NCBI GenBank assembly: GCA_946807835.1
Contig: OX327699.1
Location: 19,208,014-19,272,013, forward strand
Origin: Ailanthus altissimus
Lineage: Eukaryota > Streptophyta > Magnoliopsida > Sapindales > Simaroubaceae
Reading direction: 5' to 3'
Length of the DNA stretch: 64,000 nt
Part shown: positions 11,290-21,107 of the stretch, one piece after another
Layout: every line of letters begins with the position of its first letter
How positions within the stretch are numbered: position 1 is the first letter of the stretch
Made by a program: the position numbers and the translations under genes
The notes under the pieces: generated by a model
Databases searched by the model: none
What the model saw: only the letters and a program-made list of their open reading frames with translations
Told to the model about the DNA's origin: nothing

Positions 11290-11446
11290 TTGAAGCCATA
11301 AGACAATTGAAGTCATGTATGGAGGATTGGCCTCACATAGTAATTGCCAAAACTTGTGTAGAGGATCGACTCATACAAAATCGCCAAAGATCTTGTAAGG
11401 GGGATCGACCCCTACAAGACAGTTGAAGACCCTGTACGAAGGATCA
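11290..11446 (+). repeat. 38-40-bp minisatellite, segment 1
   Basis: Units resemble GGGGATCGACCCCTACAAAA, with an intervening CAAGGCAATTGAAGACC variant and a GTAATYGCCAAACTTGTG variant. Three related ~38-40-bp subunits form a ~115-bp higher-order repeat. The array continues at 13783, 24292 and 25941 and is broken by L-family LTRs. Confidence 0.8.
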
Positions 11447-13782
11447 TGTTAGAATTTGTGCTTAGGGGTCATCCCATTATGTATAAATATTTAATTATAG
11501 TATTTATACAATTATCATTTCTAATAAAATTATTAAGATTATTAATTATTACATGGTAAGATATTTGTTACGTTTCAGACATTGTATGATCTGAAGGAGT
11601 TCAGATTTAGTCTGAAGGAGTTTAGATCAGTGCTAAGAGTTAGCAACGCTAATAGTTATAAGTACTAAGAGTTAGTGGTGCTAAGAGTTAGCTGGTTATA
11701 AGAGTTAGTAAAATTTAAGGAGTTAGAGTCCTCTTTGAAATTGGACAAAAACCTGAGAATATATTAGAAATGATGTAGTTGTAAAAGTTGCAGATGGTCC
11801 TAGAAAATGTTATTATGCAAGTACATTTTTAAACATTATATTCTTGATCTAATTGCATCGATGTGGGTCTATCAGTGAAATTCATTAATATAAATTAGTG
11901 TATGTCTACATCTGGATGATCTAGATGGTTAGTCTTAATAAACTATGAGTTTAGTGGAAGCTTGCATAGAGATACAGGTATTCAGTAAAAATTGGATACT
12001 GAATAAAATCACGAGGACCTCTAATAGACATCTCATAAAGTCGTCAATAAAGGGTCTTCTGAGTTGAGTAATATTTGTGGTCCTTTGACCTGAGCGCCAT
12101 GGTGGGCTTGTGAGTGATTCGCCATACTTTAGTTTCACATATGTCAAAAACCTTTCATGGTCTGACCGCTGGGTGCCGCTGGGTATGGTCATATGCTCAT
12201 AAAGTTCTGTGTGCGTATATATAAGATTCGTCAGCTCATATGAGTGAGTTACATATTCTGAAGCTCCGAGATTGTAATTTAGAAAGTCTTGTGTCCACAA
12301 GCATAAACGTCAAAAAATATATTTCAGAGGGATAAACAATATCACAAAAGTGTTTGTGGATATTGTTTATGAAAATATAAATCTAGAGTTAAATTCATGG
12401 TTGAGTAAATAGAGATTTGATGGTGATCTATATCTCTACTCTTGCAGGATATAAATGACGGAGGGATTATACGAATATGCTATAACTTAAACTATCATGG
12501 TCTAACGAGCTCATTTGTAATATCCGTAACGTATGTGTGGGGTATCGTTTACAAACGTATAAATGAGCTCTATATGATCAATCGGTCGTGGACTTAGAGA
12601 GTCTCACAATATGAAGTGTACTCACTGCACACTAGAGTAGCAGACTGGATTGAATAATTCGATCTAGTAAATTTTAGCAAAATATAATAATTATTTCGGG
12701 ATCCCATAGGATATGCATTTGTCAAGATTTAATTGTTAATTATATTACTTAATTAGTTAATAAGAGTTGTTAATCAATCTCATGTTGACAAGTGGCACAA
12801 TTTAGTCAATTAATTATTTTTACCTTAAATTTACCATTTAACCCTAATAGTAAAAAATAAGTAAAGTAAAAGTAATTATTCAAAATTATTTTAAATAATT
12901 AAATTATATATTATTAGATAATATTAAAATATATTAATTATAGCAATTGTATTTTTTATACAAAGAGGGGCCTAGATGTTGGCAATTTAATTACCTAATA
13001 TTATTAAAGTAATTTTATTTATTAGGTAAGGATTAATTTAAATGGCCATTAATTTAGTGCTTGATAATTTTATTTGAGTGCGATAGCAAAAAATGATAAT
13101 GGTAGAAGCATTATAATGATGATGTTGGAAAAGCAAAATGAATTAATTCATTTATTTTGGCCATGAGAAATTAGCTAAGAAAATGAAAAGGGAGAGATGT
13201 GTTTTTGTTATTCTTTCTCAAAGTTTTGAGAAAAGAAAAGAACTCTTTTCTTCTTCACTCCTGGAGGTCAATCATGCATTAAAGAAAATGGAGAAGAAAA
13301 ATTAGTTTTTCACAAAAGTTATTAAAAATATTTTTCTATGGAAATTGTTTCTAAGTTTTATACAAGAGTTGCATAAACATATTTACCATCTCCATTTTAG
13401 AAACAAATATTTGTATTCAAAGAGTTTGAATATATGTTGCTTGAAATTCTAAATCAAAACTATCATTCTAGTTTCATAATCCCACCAAATCGTTATGGAC
13501 TAAAATTGTTCAAGAATACGCTTCAAGGCGAGCTCTTCACTTGGATAGTTAAAGGACTTGAAGATTTTTGTAAAGCTACATTCATTAGGTAAGTATTTTT
13601 ACATATTTTTTTAGTATAATTGTTCATCATATATAAATTTTGTATAATAGTTATACTTATGCATATATGTGATATTTGTGTTCACATGCAATAAATGAGT
13701 GTATTTTGTTAACATGCTCTGCTGTGTGCAGTAAATTTTTAAAATTACATGTACACTCGTATATCACACACTCAACTCAACA
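11447..13782 (+). mobile_element. family L solo LTR, copy 1
   Basis: It starts TGTTAGAATTTGTGCTTAGG and ends CTCAACTCAACA. The flanks are GATCA (11442-11446) and AATCG (13783-13787), a decayed 5-bp duplication inside the minisatellite. Diagnostic internal landmarks shared by all L copies are the GAGTTAG repeats near 11630-11730, GGTCCTTTGACCTGAG near 12085, and GAAGTGTACTC near 12615. The 2.3-kb LTR stands alone with no interior, so it is a recombination product. A 121-codon minus frame at 11935-12300 is not a gene. Confidence 0.85.
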
Positions 13783-14011
13783 AATCGACCCATAGAGTAA
13801 TCACAAAACTTATTTAGGGAATCGACCCCTATAAAATTGTCAAAAAACCTTATGGCGGGGATTAAACCCTATAAGGCAATTGAAGACCCTATACAGAGGA
13901 TTGGCCCATAAGGTAATCACCAAACTTGTATGGTTGATCGACCCCTACAAAATCTCCAAAAGATCTTATGAGGAAGATCGATACCCACAAGGCAACTGAA
14001 GACCTTGTACG
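13783..14011 (+). repeat. 38-40-bp minisatellite, segment 2
   Basis: Two higher-order ~115-bp units of the same array as 11290-11446, between L copies 1 and 2. Confidence 0.8.
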
Positions 14012-14612
14012 TGTTAGAGATGGTGATTATGTGTCATTTTATTTTTTGTATGAATATTTATTGATAATTATACAATGCACATTTTCATAAAATCCTTGAT
14101 ATGATAATAATCTTGTTCCTTTTCAAACATTGTACATTTAAAGTTATTTAGATTAAGACTAAGAGTTAGTAATTCTAAAAGTTAAAGCTTTATCTAGAAT
14201 GAGACAAAGACCCACATTAATGTATATCTATATTTGAATTATCCAAATAATTAGTCTTAACAGATCGTGAGTTTATTAGAAACTCGTATAGGCATGCATG
14301 TATTCAATTAAGACTAAGTACTGAACTGACTTATGAGGATCTTCAATAGATATCCCATAAAACTGTCAATGATAGTCTTCTTGAGTTATGTAGCATTTGT
14401 AGTTCTTTGACCTGAGAGCCACAGTGGACTTATAAGTGATCTACCATAATTAGATTCTACACATGTTAAAGATCTTTCATAGTCTACCCTTTGGGTGTTG
14501 TTGAATATGGTCTATTACTTATAGTCTTGTGTGCATAGATATGACATTCATCATCTTATATAGGTAGGTTGTATATCTTGATACTCTATGATTGTATTTT
14601 AGAAAGTCTTAT

Positions 14613-17328
14613 TGTAGTAACCAGTATCCATAACCGGTAAGAATATGTATATTTATATATATAAATATACGTATTTTATTTGTATGTGGGTGATCCTTGA
14701 TTTATATATTGTTATTAGTAGTGTTTTTATAGGTTAATGATATACTATTAGTATTGGGTTTATTTGCAAGACTTTGGAATTATTTTAGGGACCAAATTGT
14801 TATACTTTGAAAGTTTTTGGGGTAAATTCGTAAATATCAAAAATTAGCCTCTTAGTATAAAAATATACTTTTGAACCCTAATTTACCATTTTTAGGTCGA
14901 GCTACCCATTTTAAGAGAGAGAAGAGAGAAATAGAGGAGAGAGAAAGAGGAGAAAAAGAAGAAAAAGAAGAAGAAATTGGAATTTTGAATTTCAAGAGGT
15001 ATATCATACGTATTTCTCAATTTATTGGTATTAATTAAGTTAATTCCTTTAAGTTTTGATTTCTGAAAATATTTATAATTGAGGATTTGTTATGTATTTC
15101 GTAAGATCATATGAGAATTGATGATGATCTATAAGATAGTTTGATAAATCATGATGAATTGTGGAATTTCTGCTGGATAACCTCTTGATCTAGGAATTTT
15201 ATAAATTGTTGTGATTCGATTCTGATTTTGAATTTTGAGTATATGAAATTAGACATGTTTAGGATCATCTGAGACTTTGAATCGACTGAAAATCTCGGAA
15301 ATTGAATTTGTAGTGAATTTACCAAAATGACCCTGGAATTCTGAAAATTTCCTGTGTAAACAGTATGATACAGTGGAAAATAATTTTTTACCTACTGAAT
15401 GATCTTCAAAAATTATGAATTTGTGGAATATGATAATTTTATATGTCTAATATGATATACTCGGAATTGAGAATTTAGATCAATGTGGTTGAAATGTTAT
15501 GATTTTCTAAAGTATATCCGCTCATTACAGTATTTGATTAACAGATTTTTAAAGCTATGGAATAAAATAGTTTTAAAATATTTTTGGCAGTGATTTGGAA
15601 GAGAAATATTTATCATGGACTGAGATATGTGTTAAGAGTAATTATGTGGTATTTTTATAATTTTTGAGTTAGTATATGATTTTATAAAATTGGGAGATTG
15701 AATACTGTTCAGTAAGTATCTTGATCCTGTCAGGTTTGTAGTTTGGATTCGATGGTGTGTATGGAATGGATTGTGTAGGAATTTTGATATAATATTCATA
15801 TATAAGAAGTATATATGAGTCAAGAATGATATATTCTGATTTCGGAGTAATTGGACATCATTTGATGTATTAGAAAATTTTGTTAAGTGTAAGTGGTCAA
15901 AATGACAGGTTTTGAGAAACCAAGTATTTAGACCAATTTGATGTGATAAATGTATTGTGTATAATTTTGTAAGCTATTTAAAGTATTTTGTGTGAATTGT
16001 GAGGCTTATGAAAGGATTAATCTCCATTGATAGGTTAATGAGATTTAAGTCTTGTAGCTGAAAGTGTTAAGAGGTAAGTATACTAGACTTTTTATTGAAA
16101 TCACAATAAACATAGTAATTGTTTTGTATGATTTTGCAAATGGGGTTAAGAATATGTTTATGTTATGTCAAAGTATATTTTGATATGAAATGTGAATATA
16201 TGTTTCTGAATGTGAGCATTGACATTGAGCATGGACATACATGTGTTTTTGTAAGTGAGCTTTCAAAATAAGATGTGTTTAATAAAGAAAGCTTTTGAAG
16301 TGTAATATGTCCATGAGAAATATTTTGTATTTTGAGGGTACTTGAACTCACTGTTAACTTAGTAGGCATTTTATATGATTTGTGGAGCCTTTATGTGTGG
16401 CCTTTCCTTTGGGATTGGTATATGTTATGTGTTCCGTATGTAGGGAGGATCCTATTGGTACCTAAAGGAAGAGTGAGTTATCACATTCGTGTGGTGGCGT
16501 ATAGGTACATGTGAGAGGACTCACCGATGATCAGGGTGAGGGTTTGGCTTTTACCTTCGGGCATAAGCGTTATATATGTGTGATTTAAAGACCTCACTTG
16601 TACTATTCCTCTCATACGGTATGTCACCTACGAGTGACATTTGGCTCATTATGTGATATGTGATATGTAAGTCCTACTAAGTAGTAGTTGAGTGATGGTA
16701 TTCCTATTATGTGTTTTGAAAGAATGTGTAAGCGCTTACATGATATGTGATTTGATAAGATTATGATTTTGATTGATAACAACATATCATACATATGCAT
16801 TGTGTACATATATGTATTTGTATTTGATATATGAAAAACTAGTATGCTTACTGAGTTTTATACTCATTATAGTTTATGGTGATTTCAGGTAAATAAGGTA
16901 CATGTGTGCTTAGCGGATTTGGCAAGGCTTCTGCTGTTCCTTGGGTTCCCTAAGTTGTTAGGTTGCTAAGTGTTCATTTGGGGACACGTGGGATAAAATA
17001 TTTGATTTGTCCCTGTTGAATAAATACTTATGTATTATTTTATTGTGTGTGGTTGGATTTAGTTTAAGTTTCACCAAGTGTAGTAATGGATTGATTTTAA
17101 GTAAGAATTTGCAATGAATATATTCTGGGCTTCCGGTAACAAAGTTGCTACTGGTGACGTAGTAGAGTGTTAATCTCTGAGAAAACTCTGCGTATCTCCG
17201 GTTTAGTAATTGTCCCAGTCATAATTCAATTGCTATAATTCTGAAAGAAATTAAAATGAATGTTTAAGTATTATTGAATGAATGTAAGTGATGTCGTGTG
17301 TCAGATCTGTTGGGTCTGGGGCGTGACA
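14613..17328 (+). repeat. 5' LTR of the chromovirus derivative
   Basis: It begins TGTAGTAACCAGTATCC and ends GGGGCGTGACA. It contains a purine-rich AGAGAGAAGAGAGAAA stretch near 14920-14980. No host CTTAT (14608-14612) duplicate is found at the right end. Short open frames inside are noise, since the same ones recur in both LTRs. Confidence 0.93.
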
Positions 17329-17773
17329 GCTTTTATTGGTATCAGAGCTAAGATATGATTCTGTAGACTTTTAAATGTCGAGTCAAGGGAACCGAGCAGA
17401 TGCCAAATCCTTAGGATTGTATTTGTAGCTTTGTTGTGTAAAAGTTTGACATATTCCTTAAATTTTGTATGATTTTGTGAAGATGACACATTATCCAAAA
17501 GCTGCTAAGATTGTTGTTGTTGTGGATAATGGTACCTTGTGGATCTTAATGTTACCATTTAGATTTTCTTTTAAGTTATGACTAATATGCTTAGTAAGAG
17601 TGATGTTGAATATCTTATAATGATAATTTGCATGTGATAGAGCAAATTGAGATAATTTTCTCAATGACAAAATATAAAGAAGTAAAATATTGAAGACATC
17701 AATTGAAACAACTTTTATTGAAAAGGAAAACAACAACACAACAACAATAGCAGCAACAAAAATACAATAGAGG
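17329..17773 (+). other. primer-binding site and leader of the chromovirus derivative
   Basis: TTGGTATCAGAGC at 17337 is a perfect tRNA-Met primer site, 8 bases after the LTR. The following leader is non-coding on the plus strand. Near its end, 17714-17719 read on the minus strand is AATAAA, 55-60 bases after the LOG stop codon, a plausible polyadenylation signal for the antisense LOG unit. Confidence 0.8.
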
Positions 17774-18427
17774 CTATGGAGTGAGATTTAAGTCTATTTT
17801 GCGCTTCTTCTGACTGTCATGAGTAGACCAATCTAACTGATGCAATGTTGGATTAGACAGAGGAATAAAAGACTGCAATTGATCAATCAGTTGATCAACA
17901 GTTGGAGCTGAAATAAGAATCCGTCGTGCTAGAAGTGGGATGAATTGTGTTCCCGCTGCATAGTCAAGAAAAGATATCAACCCGTCGTAAAAACCATTAA
18001 CATTTAACAAACCAATGGGTTTTTGGTGGATTTGTAATTGTGCCCATGAGACAATTTGAAAAATTTCCTCCAAGGTCCCAAAACCTCCTGGTAGAGCTAT
18101 GAAAGCATCCGTATGCCTAAGCATTTGAGCCATTCGTTCGTGCATAGATGAGACTTGTAACTCATCCCCAACTATTTTTCCTACAATATTTTCAATAGCT
18201 AGAGGTTTTGGAATGATACCCAAAACTCGACTACCTTTATTGTATGCAGCTTTTGCCACAGACCCCATTAACCCTCGATTACCTCATCCATATACTAAAT
18301 GTATATTTCGCTCAGCTAATACCTTACCAAGATTTTCTGCAACTTTTGTAAACTCTTCAGTATTCCCAGGGTTAGATCCACAAAAGACACAAATTTTTGT
18401 GAATCGGCGAGCTGAGGTTTCCTCCAT
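17774..18427 (-). pseudogene. LOG-like: LOG-type cytokinin riboside 5'-monophosphate phosphoribohydrolase, intronless, one nonsense codon
   Basis: LOG enzymes release free active cytokinin bases from their riboside monophosphates in one step, in the cytosol. The minus-strand frame opens MEETSARRFTKICVFCGSNP at 18427 and ends IDLNLTP at 17774, 217 codons, the usual LOG length. Seen: the N-terminal VFCGS nucleotide-binding start, the HER segment with its conserved Arg (about residue 98), and the PGGFGTLEE signature (about 113-121), followed by the WAQLQIHQKPIGLLNVNG block. One TGA at codon 48 (18284-18286) replaces a Gly of the conserved VYGGG loop; one base change accounts for it. No frameshift is seen. 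Plant LOG genes normally have several introns and this copy has none, which points to RNA-mediated capture. A TATA box lies upstream and AATAAA downstream. It is antisense inside a retrotransposon, so it is cargo and not the host locus. If the stop is real, translation from Met54 would lose the N-terminal nucleotide-binding part. Confidence 0.9.
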
Positions 18428-18487
18428 TGTTATGCTCACCCTAATCTTTGAATGTTTTCGAGTTTGTATAAGGATGCAATAATAATG

Positions 18488-18496
18488 TATTTATAG
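18488..18496 (-). promoter_or_regulatory. TATA box upstream of the LOG copy
   Basis: On the minus strand it reads CTATAAATA, about 61-69 bases before the LOG start codon, leaving room for a ~30-base 5' leader. A plain mRNA retrocopy would not bring its own core promoter, so this TATA was supplied by the sequence it landed in. Confidence 0.55.
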
Positions 18497-18499
18497 AGA

Positions 18500-19096
18500 A
18501 ACAAATTGATAATAGCTGTGGAGCATATGTGTAAGTATATTCAAGTATATATTTTTCTCGATTCTTGTGAGGTAAAACAAAAAGAAAAAAAGAATGAGTT
18601 TTACTTTATCTTTTTATAAGGGACAATAGGTCGCAAAATCTTGAATAAATATATGTTGATATGTAAGTGTGATAAAAATTATGTCGGAAGCGTGATGAGT
18701 TAGGTAAGATAATTAAGAAAAGTCAATAAAGGCCTATTTTATGGATTTAGGGACTTTGTCGTTTTGACACTAATGGTCGACAATGCATCAATGACTTGAA
18801 GACTTTTTGAGCTAACAATTGGACTTTGGACATGAGGCCAAATTAACTTTATTAATTACAAAGATTTTGTGGTCTTAACATTGATTTTTGGCCGATAGAT
18901 TAAAAGCAGATATGAAGAAAGATAAAGCACACTTGACATAAAGATAAAGCAGTAATCAGTCTCTCTTTGATGTGATAGAGCAATACGGATCTAGTTTCTG
19001 TGAAAACAGAAACAGCAATGTAGGTCAAAATGAGTCTCCTTGGTAGCTTTCATTTGTGTCGTATCCGTGAGAGAGGAACTTATGGAGTTGTTGTTC
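18500..19096 (-). promoter_or_regulatory. candidate intergenic promoter region between ORF362 and LOG
   Basis: Non-coding on both strands. It lies between the stop of the 362-codon frame and the LOG TATA box on the minus strand. It has repeated TTTATCTTT / GATAAAG motifs (near 18590-18620, 18915-18950) and a TGTCAAGTGTGC segment near 18930. In caulimovirids the large intergenic region with the pregenomic promoter lies at this position, after the polymerase and its following frame. That equivalence is inference from layout only. Confidence 0.35.
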
Positions 19097-20185
19097 CTAT
19101 ACATTGAATGAGGGCTCTGGCGGAGTGGAATGTGGGTCTACCATATCTTGATCTTCTGCAGGTAAGCTGGTTTGGATGATGGATGTACTGGCTTCCTCTT
19201 GCATTTGGGTGTCGGTTGGATAAGGTTGGGAGTCTTGAAAGAGGGATAAGTCAAGATTGGGTTGGTGTTGGTCAGGTTCTGTCGGGACAACTGGCTGAGA
19301 TTGAGTAGGTTCTGTCGGGACAGGTGGCTGAGGCCATTGGTGAAGGTTATCGATTTCTTGTCTATATCTGGCATAATAAGTCATGTTTGGGATATGGTGA
19401 TGGTGGGTAGAGTAATTTGTATTTTTATGATGTGAAAGATGATGTTTTTGTCTTTGTTGGAATTTGAGTATATTGGCAAAATTCAGTTCTTCTGCAAAGT
19501 CATCTTCAACTTGTTCCCAAGGTGCAGCATCTTCTGGGGAGATCCAAACGGATGGAGGAATTATCTTGTTTTCTTGAGCAAGAATTCTTTCAAGTTCTCT
19601 CTTTTGCTGGATTACTTCTTCAGGCCAGAGCTTAATTGATCCCTTTAGTGAAAGGGTAAATGTGAGGTAATCCTTGACAGTGGGGTAATAATGGATTTCA
19701 TGATCTGAAACAATCATACCCTTTCGTTGGAGAAGTAAAACAGACCAAAGATGTTGTCTAGGGACTGCAGCATTTGTGTTGTTTGCAATCATGTGTTGAA
19801 ATTTAGTTATCCACCATGTCTTTGGGTAAAACCATTGGAGAAAAATCAGGGCTGGATGATCTTCATCACATTTTTCTAATTTTTGGACGGTTCTAAGTAA
19901 TGGGAATTCCATGGCGATTGTATACAGATCCAATAGGTACCATAATAAGTAAAGGACAGATTTGGACCATTGGGAAAATGGGAAAAAATAGTACAGGTGA
20001 AAGAAAGGGTATTCCAAGTTGAACGAAGGGCCACCAAGAACTGTGAGTCCGTGTTCTTGGACTGCCAAGATGGCGTAGTGTCTGATGAATTCTTTGGCAC
20101 GGGAATGGAGTGTTCTGGTTCTGATTAGGTCTGGAAATTGTGGTGGAGTAAAAGGAACATGAGGAGTTATGATAATGGGATTCAT
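19097..20185 (-). CDS. 362-residue protein of unknown function in the chromovirus derivative
   Basis: An uninterrupted minus-strand frame starting MNPIIITPHV and ending PPEPSFNV, the longest open frame in the window. Residues about 1-225 are rich in Trp, Tyr and Phe and look globular. Residues about 225-265 are basic and His-rich (QRQKHHLSHH). The tail is Pro/Gln/Thr-rich with a near-duplicate PVPTEPTQSQP / PVVPTEPDQHQP. No signal peptide or membrane span is convincing. The frame continues open upstream of the Met for 69 codons and there encodes the end of an RNase H domain, so it may be the product following, or fused to, a pararetrovirus polymerase. I do not recognise the family. An intact frame in a young element suggests it was under selection until recently or is newly acquired. 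Confidence 0.6.
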   Translation of the reverse strand: MNPIIITPHVPFTPPQFPDLIRTRTLHSRAKEFIRHYAILAVQEHGLTVLGGPSFNLEYPFFHLYYFFPFSQWSKSVLYLLWYLLDLYTIAMEFPLLRTVQKLEKCDEDHPALIFLQWFYPKTWWITKFQHMIANNTNAAVPRQHLWSVLLLQRKGMIVSDHEIHYYPTVKDYLTFTLSLKGSIKLWPEEVIQQKRELERILAQENKIIPPSVWISPEDAAPWEQVEDDFAEELNFANILKFQQRQKHHLSHHKNTNYSTHHHHIPNMTYYARYRQEIDNLHQWPQPPVPTEPTQSQPVVPTEPDQHQPNLDLSLFQDSQPYPTDTQMQEEASTSIIQTSLPAEDQDMVDPHSTPPEPSFNV

Positions 20186-20450
20186 TATGAAGATGGTAAG
20201 AGGGTTGGTTTTCTTTATTGCTAGAAAAGTGATTATGAGGTTTAGGCTATTTATAGAGTTTTGTGAAAGAAAATCAATAATCGTTTTGTTCTTTCCTTTT
20301 CCGTGGATGACGTTAAAGGAATAGTTGAAAAACCATATTTGCCATCGCAGTAATTGTGCTAGTGCAATCTTTTCTGTTTGAAACTGAGCATATTAGAAAA
20401 AAAAGCAGACATGTCAGTCTCAATGAGAAAATGATGTCCAATAAGGTGGA
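20186..20450 (-). pseudogene. caulimovirid-like RNase H remnant
   Basis: On the minus strand the stretch 20404-20450 carries the IETDMS pattern of an RNase H active-site strand. 20186-20392 carries the domain's C-terminal block (motif LLRWQIWF, then a YSF-V-H-KG pattern and DFL). The arrangement resembles caulimovirids (plant pararetroviruses) more than Ty3/gypsy RNase H. Between the two pieces most of the domain is deleted and a TAA stands at 20393-20395. From there to 19097 the frame is open. No reverse transcriptase was found further upstream. It is an old endogenous virus-like fragment and cannot produce a polymerase. Confidence 0.55.
20247..20256 (-). promoter_or_regulatory. TATA box upstream of the 362-codon frame
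   Basis: On the minus strand it reads CTATAAATAG, 62-71 bases before the ATG at 20185, the same spacing as the TATA before LOG. It overlaps the RNase H coding remnant, so it may be chance. Confidence 0.4.
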
Positions 20451-20879
20451 CTATTTTTTTTTAAAGAGTTAGAGTAAGAGATATAATGTTGAGATCTATA
20501 GTTTAAGAATCATTAATCATTTAAGATAATACCTTCAATATTCTGATTTGAATGACAACTTAGTTGCGTAGAAATGCTACATTTTTTTAGAATGATATCA
20601 AGGTAGTGAATGATATTATGACGTATGAGTATATGTTGAATGGATTAAAATTTTCAGAGGAGTTAAGAATTTTATTTAAGAGATTAGTATGGATATTCTA
20701 CATCTATGTTATTCTTTAATGAATAAAATGTGAAGTGTATAGATGCCCATTAAATATTGAACGAATGGGAAAAAAAAAAGAATAAAAATATGTGTGTATA
20801 AGTTTATAAGTCCATAATGTGTGTCATATGTTTATTTTATGGATATATGTTTCATACTCCTCTCGTATACTCAGCTATG

Positions 20880-21107
20880 AGCCAACTTAGAGATAATCTA
20901 ACATATGAATGAGTATTTATTAGGATTTTGGACCACAATGAGCAAATCTTATATACCAAAAAGATTGCTTTGTAAATGTTTTATGAATAAATCATACAGT
21001 TGAAAAGGAAAATTGAGAATGAGAAGAAGAAATGAGATCTAAGTATCCTCATCTATGTGCTTAAGTTATGAATTTCGAGGACGAAATTCTTATAAGGAGG
21101 GGAGAAT
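20880..21107 (+). pseudogene. chromovirus integrase end / chromodomain remnant and polypurine tract
   Basis: On the plus strand the three frames together show the typical Tekay/Del chromovirus end: RILDHNEQILYTKKIAL near 20930-20975, a decayed EEEMRSKYPHL near 21020-21055, then NFEDEIL just before the polypurine tract AAGGAGGGGAGAA (21093-21106). Several stops interrupt it. It identifies the lineage of the element and shows that its pol was removed, not simply absent from the start. Confidence 0.75.

Noticed and set aside
11935..12300. 121-codon minus-strand open frame
   Set aside because: It lies inside a family L LTR, does not stay open in the other L copies, and resembles no protein.
15632..16809. 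Several short open frames in the 14613-17328 LTR
   Set aside because: The same frames recur unchanged in the second LTR simply because the LTRs are near identical; no protein features.
17774..18427. LOG frame as the host's normal LOG gene
   Set aside because: It has no introns, a nonsense codon, and lies antisense between the two LTRs of a retrotransposon.
20186..20450. RNase H remnant as the element's own gypsy polymerase
   Set aside because: It is on the strand opposite to the element's primer site, polypurine tract and chromodomain remnant, and its motif pattern is closer to caulimovirids.
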